Assembly: GCF_011603255.1 (NCBI RefSeq)
Contig: NZ_JAANCM010000007.1
Coordinates: forward strand, 186,001 to 250,000
Origin: Ferranicluibacter rubi
Lineage (GTDB): Bacteria; Pseudomonadota; Alphaproteobacteria; Rhizobiales; Rhizobiaceae
DNA: 64,000 nucleotides
Direction of reading: 5' to 3'
The notes below the pieces were generated by a model. It searched no databases and had not been told where the DNA came from. It was given only the letters and a program-made list of their open reading frames with translations. Shown piece by piece: positions 1 to 8,630 of the stretch. Positions within the stretch are counted from its first letter, which is position 1, and each line of letters begins with the position of its first letter. Made by a program: the position numbers and the translations under genes.

Positions 1-1
1 G

Positions 2-337
2 ACGCCGCTCGGCCAGGAAGCGGATGAGTGGATCCGGACGTTCCAGCGCGATGCTGCAAAGCGCGCCGGCATCTTCCACCACCTGATCACGCTGCCGACC
101 TACCACACGGCAGCCCTGTCGACGGACAATCTGGCGAAGGAATACTTCGGCGATGCAGGCATGCTCGGCTACGTCAAGGGCGTCCAGCGGAAGGAAATCC
201 GGGAAGGCATCGCCTGTGTCAAGCACCAGAACATGGCCGGCTCCGACCTTGGCGACGACCACAAGGAATATTTCGCCGGCGACGCCGCCCTGAAGGCCGG
301 CGGCTCGCACAACACGATGAACCAGTTCGCGGCCTGA
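2..337 (+). CDS. aceA: Isocitrate lyase, C-terminal 111 residues (gene cut by window edge)
   Basis: The reading frame is open from the window edge and ends with TGA. It carries the well-conserved isocitrate lyase tail: GYVKGVQRKEIREG, then CVKHQNMAGSD, then HKEYFAG, ending NTMNQFAA. The family cleaves isocitrate to glyoxylate and succinate in the glyoxylate shunt, in the cytoplasm. The catalytic Cys and N-terminal TIM barrel lie outside the window, so integrity cannot be judged. A strong hairpin terminator follows about 75 bases after the stop, so this looks like the last gene of its transcript. Confidence 0.93.
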   Translation, partial: TPLGQEADEWIRTFQRDAAKRAGIFHHLITLPTYHTAALSTDNLAKEYFGDAGMLGYVKGVQRKEIREGIACVKHQNMAGSDLGDDHKEYFAGDAALKAGGSHNTMNQFAA

Positions 338-410
338 AGATAGCCGCGAAGGGCACACGGGCGACCGCGTCCCTTGGGTTTCAGACGGTCACGGACAGAT
401 TTGGCTATTT

Positions 411-448
411 GCATGAGCGCGGGGTGGAAGCCCCGCGCTCATGCATTT
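411..448 (+). terminator. Rho-independent terminator of aceA
   Basis: A perfect 14-bp stem (411-424 with 431-444) closes a 6-base loop. The stem begins GCATGAGCGCGGGG and is followed by ATTTT. Its position, shortly after the isocitrate lyase stop with no gene following for 300 bases, fits a transcription terminator. Confidence 0.85.
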
Positions 449-449
449 T

Positions 450-770
450 GCGTTGTGCGGCAATGAGACCGTAGTGATCCCGGCGGCAATTTGCGGCCTC
501 CGACAATGTAGATATTCTAATCATTCCTCCGATTATTCTAAATGGAGCTAACTCCTCTTCTCTCGTATTGTCATTTCAGAAGCCGCTTTGGGAGGCGGCT
601 GAGAGGGGCGCGGACAGAGGACCGCGCTCTTTGGGAGGAGACGAAATACGCAATCGACGCCGTTTTGACGGGCAGGCAACCATGCCTGAGCCGCAAATGT
701 ATGTCTGTTGCCGACCCTGTCTCCGGCCGGTCTCTCTTCAACCGAGTTGTCCCCAGCCGAGGATCTTGAA
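450..770 (+). promoter_or_regulatory. Leader/promoter region of the sugar-acid operon
   Basis: I see no credible gene here. The stretch holds an AT-rich patch around 505-545, in which ATTCTAA occurs twice (514-520 and 535-541), spaced 21 bp, that is two helical turns. The inverted pair TAATC/GATTA (518-522 and 531-535) lies between them. A small hairpin (AGCCGC at 581-586, GCGGCT at 595-600) follows. This is a reasonable site for the operon promoter and regulator binding, but no -35/-10 pair is clear. Confidence 0.4.
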
Positions 771-2129
771 ATGAATCTCTATTCACTGCTTCAACTTCGT
801 GCCGACAATGGCCGTCCGGTGCGCGTCGGGCTCATCGGCGCCGGCAAGTTCGGATCGATGGTCATGGCCCAGGCGCAGCGCATCCAGGGCCTGCACCTCG
901 TCGGCGTCGTCGATCTGGATGTCGGCAAGGCGAAGGAATCCATGGCCCGCGTCGGCTGGCCGAAAGAGCGCACCTCCGCCACCAGCTGCGGCGATGCGAT
1001 CAAGACCGGCTCGACCTTCGTCACCGACGACGTCAAGGCGCTCTACGAATGCGGCGAGATCGAGTGCATCATCGAGGCGACAGGCCATCCGATCGCCGGA
1101 ACGCGCCATGCGCTCGGTGCCATCGAACACAACAAGCACGTCGTCATGGTCAATGTCGAAGCCGACGTCATGGTCGGGCCGATCCTTGCCGAAAAGGCAC
1201 GGGCCAAAGGCCTGATCTATTCCATGGCCTATGGCGACCAGCCGGCGCTGATCTGCGAGCTGGTCGACTGGGCTCGCGCCACCGGCTTCGAGGTGACCTC
1301 GGCCGGCAAGGGCATGAACTTCGAGCCGCGCTATCGCTACTCGACGCCGGATACGGTCTGGGGCCTCTTCGGCTGGACCGAGGAACAGGTCGCGGCCGAC
1401 AACCTCAACCCCAAGCTCTACAATTCCTTTACCGACGGCACCAAGGCGGCCATCGAAATGGCAGCGGTCGCCAACGGCACCGGCCTCGATTGCCCGGATG
1501 ATGGCCTCGCATTCCCGCCCGCCGGGCTTCATGATCTGGCCCGCGTTTTCCGCCCGACATCCGACGGCGGCCGCATGGCGCGCTCGGGCCTCGTCGATAT
1601 CGCCGCCAGCCAGGAGCCGGATGGCCGCGAGGTGTTCAACAACATCCGCTACGGCGTATTCGTTACCTTCAAGGCGCACAATGAGTATGCCCGCGCCTGC
1701 TTCAAGCAATACGGCCTTCTGACCGATCCCTCCGGCTGGTACGCCTCGATGTGGCGCCCCTTCCATATCATCGGTCTGGAAACATCGGTGAGCGTTCTCT
1801 CCGCCGTGCTGCGCAATGAGCCGACCGGTTGCTCCAAGGAATTCCGCGGCGATGCGGTGGCGACGGCGAAGAAGGACATGCAGCCGGGCGAGATGCTGGA
1901 CGGCGAGGGCGGCTATGCCGTCTGGGCCAATGCGATCCCGGCCGCCCGCAGCCTCGACCTCAAGGCCCTGCCGATTGGTCTTGCGCATAACGTGAAGCTG
2001 AAGCGTCCGATCAAGAAAGACCAGATTGTGTCCTTCGACGATGTCGAGATCGTCAACGACCTTGATGTCGTGCGCCTGCGCCAGGAGATGGAACAGAGCT
2101 TCCATCCTTCCAAGCTCGCCGCCGAGTAG
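771..2129 (+). CDS. NAD(P)-dependent oxidoreductase with C-terminal SAF domain
   Basis: 452 residues. An N-terminal Rossmann fold (VGLIGAGKFGSMV, about residues 19-31) of the homoserine-dehydrogenase/Gfo-Idh type is followed by a catalytic-type middle region and a C-terminal SAF-like segment (about 360-440). The start at 771 is preferred over an in-frame ATG at 708 because GAGG sits just upstream and homology begins there. It heads an operon with a 3-hydroxyisobutyrate-dehydrogenase-like enzyme, a TRAP transporter and a sugar-acid kinase, so it probably oxidises a small hydroxy- or sugar acid. The substrate is not deducible. Relatives are often mislabelled homoserine dehydrogenase or FlgA-like. 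Confidence 0.75.
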   Translation: MNLYSLLQLRADNGRPVRVGLIGAGKFGSMVMAQAQRIQGLHLVGVVDLDVGKAKESMARVGWPKERTSATSCGDAIKTGSTFVTDDVKALYECGEIECIIEATGHPIAGTRHALGAIEHNKHVVMVNVEADVMVGPILAEKARAKGLIYSMAYGDQPALICELVDWARATGFEVTSAGKGMNFEPRYRYSTPDTVWGLFGWTEEQVAADNLNPKLYNSFTDGTKAAIEMAAVANGTGLDCPDDGLAFPPAGLHDLARVFRPTSDGGRMARSGLVDIAASQEPDGREVFNNIRYGVFVTFKAHNEYARACFKQYGLLTDPSGWYASMWRPFHIIGLETSVSVLSAVLRNEPTGCSKEFRGDAVATAKKDMQPGEMLDGEGGYAVWANAIPAARSLDLKALPIGLAHNVKLKRPIKKDQIVSFDDVEIVNDLDVVRLRQEMEQSFHPSKLAAE

Positions 2130-2264
2130 GGGCTGAAGATGGCCGGAAACGCTTTCGACACGCATCGGTAACGCTTCCGCAAGGCCTTTCCACCACCTAT
2201 CGTCTGGGAACGGCCGGTCCGCTCCCAGACGCCGCAAGATCCCTCAACGGGGAAGGACAGGAAC

Positions 2265-3173
2265 ATGACAACGACAGGCGCTGCCATCAGCAACATCGCC
2301 GTCATCGGCACCGGCATCATGGGCGGCCCCATGGCGGGGCGGCTGGCGGAAGCGGGCTATGGGGTCACCGCCTGGAACCGGACGTCCGACAAGGCGCAGG
2401 GCCTGAAAGGGCTCGGCGTCGAGACGGCCGCCAACGCGCAGGATGCCGTCCGGCAGGCGGATGTGGTTCTTTGCATGCTGAGCTCCGGCCCGGTCTGCGA
2501 GGCGGTGCTTGACGGCGAGGGCGGCGTGATCGCGGCCATGCGTCCGGGTTCGGTCCTCCTCGTCATGAGTTCCATTCCGGTCGAGACCGCGGTCGCGCTG
2601 GGTGAGGCTGCGGCAAAACGAGACATCGACTGTCTCGACGCCCCGGTCTCGGGCGGCGAGAAGGGTGCCAAGGACGGCACGCTTGCGATCATGGCCGGCG
2701 GACGGGCCGAGGTGGTCGAACGTCTCGCACCGGTCTTTGCCCCTCTCGGGCGCGTGACCCATGTGGGGCCTGCCGGCAGCGGCGCACTGACGAAGCTCGC
2801 CAACCAGCTGATCGTCGCGTCGACCATCTGTGCCGTGGCGGAAGCGCTGACCCTTGCCGAGCGCGGCGGCGCCGATCCGGCAAAGGTCCGCGAGGCGCTC
2901 CTCGGAGGCTTTGCAGACTCCACCGTATTTCGACAGCACGGTTTGCGCATGGTGGAGCGCAATTTCGAGCCCGGCGGACCGGCGAAGTATCAGGTGAAGG
3001 ATACATCGACGGCCCTCGGTTTTGCCCGACATCACGGCCTCAGACTGCCGATCAGCGAGGAGGTTGATCGTTTGTTCCAGGCTATGGTGGATCATGGCGA
3101 CGGTGATCTCGATCACAGCGCTGTCATTCTCGAACTGCAACGCATGAATTCGGGCGGGGACGGTACCGCCTGA
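2265..3173 (+). CDS. 3-hydroxyisobutyrate dehydrogenase family (beta-hydroxyacid dehydrogenase)
   Basis: 302 residues, the usual length. The NAD(P) motif GTGIMGGPMA lies near residues 16-25, the substrate-loop motif DAPVSGG near 126-132, and the catalytic-lysine region GALTKLANQ near 172-180, all in family order. The start follows a strong GGGAAGGA ribosome site. Family members oxidise beta-hydroxyacids such as 3-hydroxyisobutyrate, tartronate semialdehyde, L-threonate or D-glycerate derivatives. Given the neighbouring TRAP transporter and gluconate-type kinase, a sugar-acid substrate is more likely than valine catabolism. The exact substrate is unknown. Confidence 0.82.
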   Translation: MTTTGAAISNIAVIGTGIMGGPMAGRLAEAGYGVTAWNRTSDKAQGLKGLGVETAANAQDAVRQADVVLCMLSSGPVCEAVLDGEGGVIAAMRPGSVLLVMSSIPVETAVALGEAAAKRDIDCLDAPVSGGEKGAKDGTLAIMAGGRAEVVERLAPVFAPLGRVTHVGPAGSGALTKLANQLIVASTICAVAEALTLAERGGADPAKVREALLGGFADSTVFRQHGLRMVERNFEPGGPAKYQVKDTSTALGFARHHGLRLPISEEVDRLFQAMVDHGDGDLDHSAVILELQRMNSGGDGTA

Positions 3174-3206
3174 CAAGAATCTAACGTCACTTCTGGGAGG
3201 AATGAA

Positions 3207-4202
3207 ATGAGACACTTTACGATCCGCAGCCTGCTGGCCGCCGCAACAATGCTCACAGCAACCATCGCGCAGGCGGAGACCTTGACCCTGTCGACGCCCG
3301 ATCCGGACACGTCCGAGATCACGCTCGCCGCCAAGAAGTTCGCCGAGATCGTCTCGACCAAAACCAATGGCGAGCTGACGATCAAGGTCTTCCCGAACGG
3401 CACGCTCTATGGCGGCGATCCCGCAGCGGGCGTCAAGCAGCTGGCCGGCGGCTCGCTCGACATGCTGTTGAACTCGACCTCGCTCTACGCGACCTTCAAT
3501 CCGAAGTTCACGGCGATCGCCATTCCCTACCAGTTCCGCGACATCGAGCAGCTGCGGGCCTATCTCGACAGCGAGAACGGCCAGGAACTGGAGGCCGACC
3601 TCAGCAAGATCGGCATCAAGGGCGTCGATCTCTGGTCGCGGCCGCTGCGCCAGATCACCAATTCGAAGCTTCCGATCACCTCTCCGGCCGACCTCAAGGG
3701 CCTGAAGCTGCGCGTACCGAACAATCCGCTCTGGGTCGAATTCTTCGGCGCAATGGGGGCTGCCCCGACACCGATGGCTTTTGCCGAGGTCTACAACGCG
3801 CTGCAGCTGAAGGTGGTCGACGGGCAGGAAAACCCGATCAACGTACCGGTGAGCGCCAAGCTTTATGAAGTGCAGACCTATGCGACGATCAGCAATCACA
3901 TCGCCGATGCCTGGGTGCTGGGCATGAATCCCGCCCGCTACGAAAGCCTCAGCGACGCCTTCAAGACGGCGCTGACGGACGCCGCCAAGGAGACGGAAAC
4001 CTGGAAGGCGGCAAATGATGCGGCCGACATCGAGAAATCCGTCGCGACGCTTAAGACCAATGGCATGCAGGTCAACGAGCTGACCGACGCGCAGCGCAAG
4101 GCCTTCGTCGATGTCGCCGCCGGCCTCGAGGAAAAGTTCGCAGCGCTCGTCAAAGACAAAGCCTTCTTCGACCGCACGCGCGCCTTCGTCACCACGAACT
4201 GA
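3207..4202 (+). CDS. dctP: TRAP transporter substrate-binding protein (DctP family)
   Basis: 331 residues with a Sec signal peptide (hydrophobic segment LLAAATMLTATIAQA, cleavage near residue 25). The conserved DctP region follows, including LRVPNNPLW near 168-176, which spans the arginine that clamps carboxylate ligands in this family. It is the periplasmic receptor for a small carboxylate, presumably the sugar acid handled by the two preceding dehydrogenases. It starts after GGGAGGAATGAA. A hairpin separates it from the membrane subunits, as expected when the receptor is made in excess. Confidence 0.9.
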   Translation: MRHFTIRSLLAAATMLTATIAQAETLTLSTPDPDTSEITLAAKKFAEIVSTKTNGELTIKVFPNGTLYGGDPAAGVKQLAGGSLDMLLNSTSLYATFNPKFTAIAIPYQFRDIEQLRAYLDSENGQELEADLSKIGIKGVDLWSRPLRQITNSKLPITSPADLKGLKLRVPNNPLWVEFFGAMGAAPTPMAFAEVYNALQLKVVDGQENPINVPVSAKLYEVQTYATISNHIADAWVLGMNPARYESLSDAFKTALTDAAKETETWKAANDAADIEKSVATLKTNGMQVNELTDAQRKAFVDVAAGLEEKFAALVKDKAFFDRTRAFVTTN

Positions 4203-4211
4203 GGTCACGAC

Positions 4212-4248
4212 GGCACCATGCCGCCATGGCATGGTGCCGGTCCTTTTT
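4212..4248 (+). terminator. Intercistronic hairpin between dctP and dctQ
   Basis: An 11-bp perfect stem (GGCACCATGCC at 4212-4222 with 4228-4238) has a 5-base loop, followed by a T-rich run ending TTTTT near 4246. It lies 10 bases after the dctP stop and 43 before the dctQ start. It probably acts as a partial terminator or 3'-end stabiliser that lets dctP exceed dctQM. Confidence 0.7.
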
Positions 4249-4281
4249 CGTTGCACCGCACTCATTCGAAAGGGCTTTCGC

Positions 4282-4833
4282 ATGCGCGCTCCCCTTAGCT
4301 CGTTGTTGGGTACATTCGTTCGCCTCGTCGCCGATGTCGCGGCTGGTATCGCCTGTGCCGGCATTCTCATCGTCGTCCTGCTGCAGGTCATCGGCCGCCT
4401 TGCGGGCCACCCGCTCCCCTGGACGGAGGAGGCGACGCGCTTCCTGTTCATCTGGATGGTTTTTCTCGGGCTTGCGGCCGGTTTCCGCACGGTGGAAAGC
4501 GCCCGTGTCGTCGTCTTTCTCGTGATGGGCCGGCGCTTCTTCCAGAGGCTGGCCGTTCCGATCTATGTCGGATCGTCGGTCTTCTTCTTCGGCCTCATGG
4601 GCTGGACGGGCTTCACGCTGATGCGCCAGCAGATCATGATGAACGAGACCGCGGCGACAGTGCCAATCCCCATGTGGCTGATCGGCATGGTAATGCCGGT
4701 GTCGGCGGTGATCGCCATCCTCGCCATTTTCGACTCGCTGCGACATCGGCGCGACCTCATCGCCCTTCCCGAACTCGGACTTCCGGCCGGCGAAATCGCC
4801 CATGCCGACGTGTCCATCACGTCAGGATATTGA
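4282..4833 (+). CDS. dctQ: TRAP transporter small membrane subunit (DctQ family)
   Basis: 183 residues with four predicted membrane helices, the DctQ topology. The family region WTEEATRFLFIWMVFLG is at about residues 47-63. I chose the ATG at 4282, preceded by GAAAGG, because an earlier in-frame ATG at 4111 would overlap dctP and read non-homologous sequence. It pairs with the large subunit just downstream to form the sodium-driven membrane complex. Confidence 0.88.
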   Translation: MRAPLSSLLGTFVRLVADVAAGIACAGILIVVLLQVIGRLAGHPLPWTEEATRFLFIWMVFLGLAAGFRTVESARVVVFLVMGRRFFQRLAVPIYVGSSVFFFGLMGWTGFTLMRQQIMMNETAATVPIPMWLIGMVMPVSAVIAILAIFDSLRHRRDLIALPELGLPAGEIAHADVSITSGY

Positions 4834-4837
4834 TGCC

Positions 4838-6118
4838 ATGTCGGTCTTTCTTCTTGTCGCCTTCTTCGGCCTGAGCATGCTCGGCATTCCGCTCGCGGTG
4901 GCGCTCGCGCTCGCCAGCGTCGCTACACTCACGCTTTTTACCTCCATGCCGCTCGATCTTCTGTCGCAGACGATGTTCTCCTCGATGAACTCGTTCCTGC
5001 TGGTGGCCGTGCCCCTGTTCATTCTGGTGGGAACCGTGATGGAGCGCGGCCGGGTGGCCGAGCGCATCTTCGATTTTGCCGAAGCCATGGTCGGCTGGCT
5101 GCCGGGCGGCCTCGGCCATGTCAACGTCATCTCGTCGGTCATCTTTTCCGGTGTTTCCGGCTCTTCCGTTGCCGACATCGCCTCGGTCGGCGCGATCGAG
5201 ATCAAGGCGATGGAACGGCACGGCTTTCCCAAGGGCTATGCGGTCGGCATGACGCTCTGCACTGCGACGCTGTCCTCCATCATCCCGCCCTCGATCCTCG
5301 TCGTCATCGCCGGCTCGATCGCCAATGTCTCGATCGGCACGCTGCTGGTCGCGGGACTGGTCCCCGGCCTGTTCATCGCGCTTGCCTTCATGGTGTTCAA
5401 CCATTTCTACTCGGTCTATTACGGCTACAATCCGCCATCACCGTTCAATCTGCGCATGGTCATGGTCACGGGCATCAGCGCCATCCTGCCCATGCTGACG
5501 CCGCTCATTCTCATCATCGGCATCGCCAGCGGTCTTTTCACGCCGACCGAAGCGGCAGCTATCGCCGTCGTCTATGTCGGGGTGCTCGGGGTTCTCGTCT
5601 ACCGCACGCTGCCGGTTCGCGAACTCCCGGAAATCCTCATCTCCACGGCGCGCATTTCCGGCACCATCCTGTTTATCGCCGCGACCTCGCAGATCGCCGC
5701 CTGGGTCTTCACCTATGACGGCTTGCCGGACAAGGTTGCCGAGCTGCTGCAGGCCATGAACCTGGGTCCGCTGTCCGGCATGCTGGTCATCTTCGTCTTC
5801 CTCCTGATCATCGGCATCTTCATGGAAGCCATTCCGGCCATGTTCATCCTCATTCCCGTGCTGATGCCGCCGGTGCAGGCGATCGGCATCGACCCGATCC
5901 ACTTTCTCATCGTCACCGTGATGACGCTCACCCTCGGCCTCGTCACGCCCCCGGTCGGCGTCTGCCTTTTTGCCGCCGCGCAGGTCGCCAACATGAGGGT
6001 CGAGGATGTGATCAGAGGATCGCTGGCGCCGATGGCGGTGCTGACGCTCGCCATCTTCGCGCTCGTCCTCTTCCCCATCCTCACGCTCGGCCCCATCCGC
6101 CTGCTGGGCATGTACTGA
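4838..6118 (+). CDS. dctM: TRAP transporter large membrane subunit (DctM family)
   Basis: 426 residues and strongly hydrophobic, with about 12 membrane spans. Family signatures include VSGSSVADIASVG near 116-128 and a PPSILVVIAG segment near 150. The start at 4838 (AGGA about 10 bases upstream, 4 bases after the dctQ stop) is preferred over 4802, which lies inside dctQ. It forms the transport channel of the TRAP system. The kinase gene begins one base after its stop. Confidence 0.92.
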   Translation: MSVFLLVAFFGLSMLGIPLAVALALASVATLTLFTSMPLDLLSQTMFSSMNSFLLVAVPLFILVGTVMERGRVAERIFDFAEAMVGWLPGGLGHVNVISSVIFSGVSGSSVADIASVGAIEIKAMERHGFPKGYAVGMTLCTATLSSIIPPSILVVIAGSIANVSIGTLLVAGLVPGLFIALAFMVFNHFYSVYYGYNPPSPFNLRMVMVTGISAILPMLTPLILIIGIASGLFTPTEAAAIAVVYVGVLGVLVYRTLPVRELPEILISTARISGTILFIAATSQIAAWVFTYDGLPDKVAELLQAMNLGPLSGMLVIFVFLLIIGIFMEAIPAMFILIPVLMPPVQAIGIDPIHFLIVTVMTLTLGLVTPPVGVCLFAAAQVANMRVEDVIRGSLAPMAVLTLAIFALVLFPILTLGPIRLLGMY

Positions 6119-6119
6119 G

Positions 6120-6659
6120 ATGACGGCATCGTCCTCTCCCGCCGGCTTCGTTATCGTCATGGGGACGGCGGGCACGGGCAAGTCCGAGATCGGCAGGCGG
6201 ATCGCCAGCCGGCTCGGCTGCCGCTTCGTCGAGGCGGACGAGATGCATGCGCCCGAAGCCGTTGCGCAAATGCGCAACGGTGTACCGCTTACCGACGAAC
6301 AGCGGATGCCCTGGCTTGACGCCGTCTGCGACCGGGCGCTAACGCCCGACGACCAGCCTGTGATCATCGCCTGTTCGGCGCTGAAACGGACCTATCGCGA
6401 CCTTCTGCGCGCACGTCTCGGAAGCGCTCGCTTCATATCTTTGGAGGGAACGGCCGTGCTGATCCTTCAGCGGTTGCAGGCCCGTCGCGATCACTTCGCC
6501 ACCGCCTCGCTGCTGGCAAGCCAGCTGGAGATACTGGAGACGCCGCGGGCCGACGAGGATGCCCTGCGACTGGATATCGCCTTGTCGCCGGAGGCCCTGA
6601 CGGACAAGGCTTGTGTCTGGTTGTTGGACGAGGCCCTCTCAGCGCGGTATCGCGCCTGA
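6120..6659 (+). CDS. gntK: Gluconokinase-family sugar-acid kinase
   Basis: 179 residues, the length of GntK-type kinases. A Walker A (GTAGTGKSEIG, about residues 18-28) and the gluconokinase stretch CSALKRTYRDLLR (about 86-98) are visible. The family phosphorylates D-gluconate at O6 using ATP. Here the gene closes a TRAP/dehydrogenase operon, so its substrate may be the acid imported by the TRAP system or a product of the two dehydrogenases. Its last 21 bases overlap the 3' end of the convergent LysR gene. Confidence 0.82.
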   Translation: MTASSSPAGFVIVMGTAGTGKSEIGRRIASRLGCRFVEADEMHAPEAVAQMRNGVPLTDEQRMPWLDAVCDRALTPDDQPVIIACSALKRTYRDLLRARLGSARFISLEGTAVLILQRLQARRDHFATASLLASQLEILETPRADEDALRLDIALSPEALTDKACVWLLDEALSARYRA

Positions 6660-7550
6660 GGGGTAGGCAGCCTGCCAGATGTCGCGTTCGGTGCGCAGCC
6701 ATTCGAGGAACAGGCGAACCTTCTTCTGCCGGAGGTGGTCGCGCGGGCAGACGATCCACTGAGTGGAGATGCGGACTTCCGGCGGTGAGATGACGGGGCA
6801 GATGAGGCGGCCGCGTTGCAGTTCCTCATCCATCATCAGGGTGCTTTCGAGCGCGATACCCATGCCACGAACGGCGGCATCGATCGCCATATGACTACGA
6901 TCGAAGAGGACACGCGGCCAGCGTTCCTCCGGTGTGACGCCCGCCAGCGGAAACCAGCTGTTCCATTGCGCCTGCGACTTCACCGAGTGGATCAGTCGAT
7001 GCCCCAGAACCTCCTCCGGCCGGAGGCTGTTTGCGGCGGCGTAGTCCGGCGAGCACACAGGATAGAACTGCTCCTCGGCAATGCTCTCCACATAAAGGCC
7101 CGGCCATCGCCCGTCGCCATGACGCAGCTCGATATCGACCAGCTCCTGATTGAAGTCCGTCGGCTCGTTCGTGCCGTCGAGGCGGAGTTCGAGATCCGGA
7201 TGACGGTCGAGAAAATGCCCGAGCCGCGGCAGGAGCCATTTGTTGGAGAGCGTCGGCGTCGCGCGGACCGTCAGCGTGGTCACCGAGCGGAAGCCGCGAA
7301 GAGTTGCGGTTGCCTGCTCTATGCTCTCCATCTGCCCCGATATCATCGAAAAATAGCGCTCGCCGGCCTCCGTTAGTGCAATACCGCGGCCGGCCTTCGT
7401 CAGGAGGGCCACGCCGAGCTGGACTTCGAGCACCTGAATCTGCTGGCTGACGGCCGAGGGCGTCACGCTCAGCTCTTCGGCCGCCCGCGCGATGCTGCCG
7501 GCACGCGCGGCGGCGTGGAAGACCAATATGGCTTTGATGGGAAGCTGCAT
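6639..7550 (-). CDS. LysR-family transcriptional regulator (GcvA-like)
   Basis: 303 residues. The N-terminal winged helix (LVFHAAARAGSIARAAEELS, then TPSAVSQQIQVLE) is of the LysR type closest to GcvA. The C-terminal periplasmic-binding-like domain would sense an effector. It is convergent with the TRAP/kinase operon and likely controls either it or the small gene divergently transcribed at 7722. A palindrome GTTCGAAC sits 20 bases upstream of its start (7570-7577). The effector is unknown. Confidence 0.88.
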   Translation of the reverse strand: MQLPIKAILVFHAAARAGSIARAAEELSVTPSAVSQQIQVLEVQLGVALLTKAGRGIALTEAGERYFSMISGQMESIEQATATLRGFRSVTTLTVRATPTLSNKWLLPRLGHFLDRHPDLELRLDGTNEPTDFNQELVDIELRHGDGRWPGLYVESIAEEQFYPVCSPDYAAANSLRPEEVLGHRLIHSVKSQAQWNSWFPLAGVTPEERWPRVLFDRSHMAIDAAVRGMGIALESTLMMDEELQRGRLICPVISPPEVRISTQWIVCPRDHLRQKKVRLFLEWLRTERDIWQAAYPSGAIPR

Positions 7551-7721
7551 CGCGGGATCCGGGTTTGACGTTCGAACCTAGACTATCGGGCGCGCCAGCG
7601 GAACAGTTCGCTCCTCGCTTCGACAGCCATGCACAGCTGCACGGCAGCCATGCGAAATCCCGTCTACCGGTTGGCTGCTTGGTGCCGTAGATTGCAGTCA
7701 GAATTTATCAGGACAAAGACC

Positions 7722-7841
7722 ATGAAGACTGAAGCCCCCCGCAACCGTATCGCATTCGGCCAGAAGATCTGGGACGCGATCGTCCTCACTCGCTCGCACG
7801 AGACGCGCCGCATCCTCAACAATCACGGCTACAAGGGCTGA
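7722..7841 (+). CDS. Small uncharacterised protein, 39 residues
   Basis: A short frame with AGGA eight bases before the ATG, a good ribosome site, encoding a basic soluble peptide that ends RILNNHGYKG. It has no signal peptide or membrane segment. A terminator with a run of eight T follows about 70 bases later, which supports a real, independently ended transcript. I do not recognise a family. Alternatively the region could be a small RNA with incidental coding. Confidence 0.5.
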   Translation: MKTEAPRNRIAFGQKIWDAIVLTRSHETRRILNNHGYKG

Positions 7842-7913
7842 TGATGTCGGGGAGAGCATCGCTCTCCCGGGATCGTCGCATAACCGCTTTTCGTTCAGGG
7901 CGATATGACGCAA

Positions 7914-7944
7914 GCTGCCACCCTCGGGTTGGCGGCTTTTTTTT
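7914..7944 (+). terminator. Rho-independent terminator after the small gene
   Basis: A stem formed by GCTGCCACC (from 7914) and the segment ending GGCGGC at 7936, with one bulged T, is followed directly by eight T (7937-7944). The orientation fits termination of plus-strand transcription from the 39-residue gene. A weaker GGGAGAGC/GCTCTCCC hairpin lies just before, around 7852-7870. Confidence 0.75.
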
Positions 7945-7963
7945 GCGACAGGGGACCGGCAAC

Positions 7964-8626
7964 TCAGGTGATTTGCATCTGTCGCGTCCCGCACCACGCA
8001 TCCTGAACGGCCTGAATGGCGGTATCCGGCTTGGACTCGCCGATGAAGATGATGATGGGACCCTGGTTCGCATGGGCCGGATCGTAGAAGTCGAGCAGAT
8101 CGGGGTGAAGGTTCTGGATAAAGGTCGGCAGTCGACCGTCGCGTCGTAGCAGGTGATCGACCACGACCTGGTCGCCGTGGACGGAATTGGGCACCGTGCC
8201 GCACGAGCCCGGCTGCATCCAGCGTTTCGGATCGCCCTTGAACGTCTCGTAGAGATGGTCGAGTTCGCGACCGCGCCAGCGCATAAGGGCGGTCGATAGG
8301 CGACCTTTCAGGAAATAGTCCTCCATCGCCGCCGTGCTGTCGTCGATGAGAGCGCCGGCATCTCCGGTGAAGACCGTATCGAGATCGCACAGGATCGTGA
8401 GACCGTCGGCGAGATCGGGGCGGAACGCCTCGAATTTCGACCACCATGCCGGCCAGCCGTGAAGTAGAGGCACGACATCGACGCCCGCGACGTCGAGATC
8501 GAGATCCGTGAGGCAGACTACACGATCGAGACCGGGAATCGACCGGCGCGCGCCGCCGTTCAGACGCTCGACCCAGGACGCGTCGTAGCGTCCGCCGCTT
8601 TTCAGAACGGTCGTGAGCGTGACCAT
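7964..8626 (-). CDS. Putative glycosyltransferase (GT-A-like), last gene of a glycan operon
   Basis: 220 residues with no signal peptide. The stretch TILCDLDTVF near residues 76-85 has the DxD form used by GT-A glycosyltransferases to bind metal and nucleotide sugar, and the preceding residues resemble the nucleotide-binding half of such folds. It begins four bases after the stop of the upstream glycosyltransferase, so it is operonic with three other sugar-acting genes. Family membership is inferred from the DxD and the context only. It may be an accessory or hypothetical protein. Confidence 0.55.
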   Translation of the reverse strand: MVTLTTVLKSGGRYDASWVERLNGGARRSIPGLDRVVCLTDLDLDVAGVDVVPLLHGWPAWWSKFEAFRPDLADGLTILCDLDTVFTGDAGALIDDSTAAMEDYFLKGRLSTALMRWRGRELDHLYETFKGDPKRWMQPGSCGTVPNSVHGDQVVVDHLLRRDGRLPTFIQNLHPDLLDFYDPAHANQGPIIIFIGESKPDTAIQAVQDAWCGTRQMQIT

Positions 8627-8630
8627 GCGG

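Noticed and set aside
783-2237. Long open frame on the minus strand opposite the SAF-domain oxidoreductase
   Set aside because: It is antisense to a gene with clear family motifs and has no recognisable domain; GC-rich codon use leaves such frames open.
2244-4490. 748-residue minus-strand open frame across the dehydrogenase and dctP
   Set aside because: Antisense to two convincing genes and without domains or a ribosome site.
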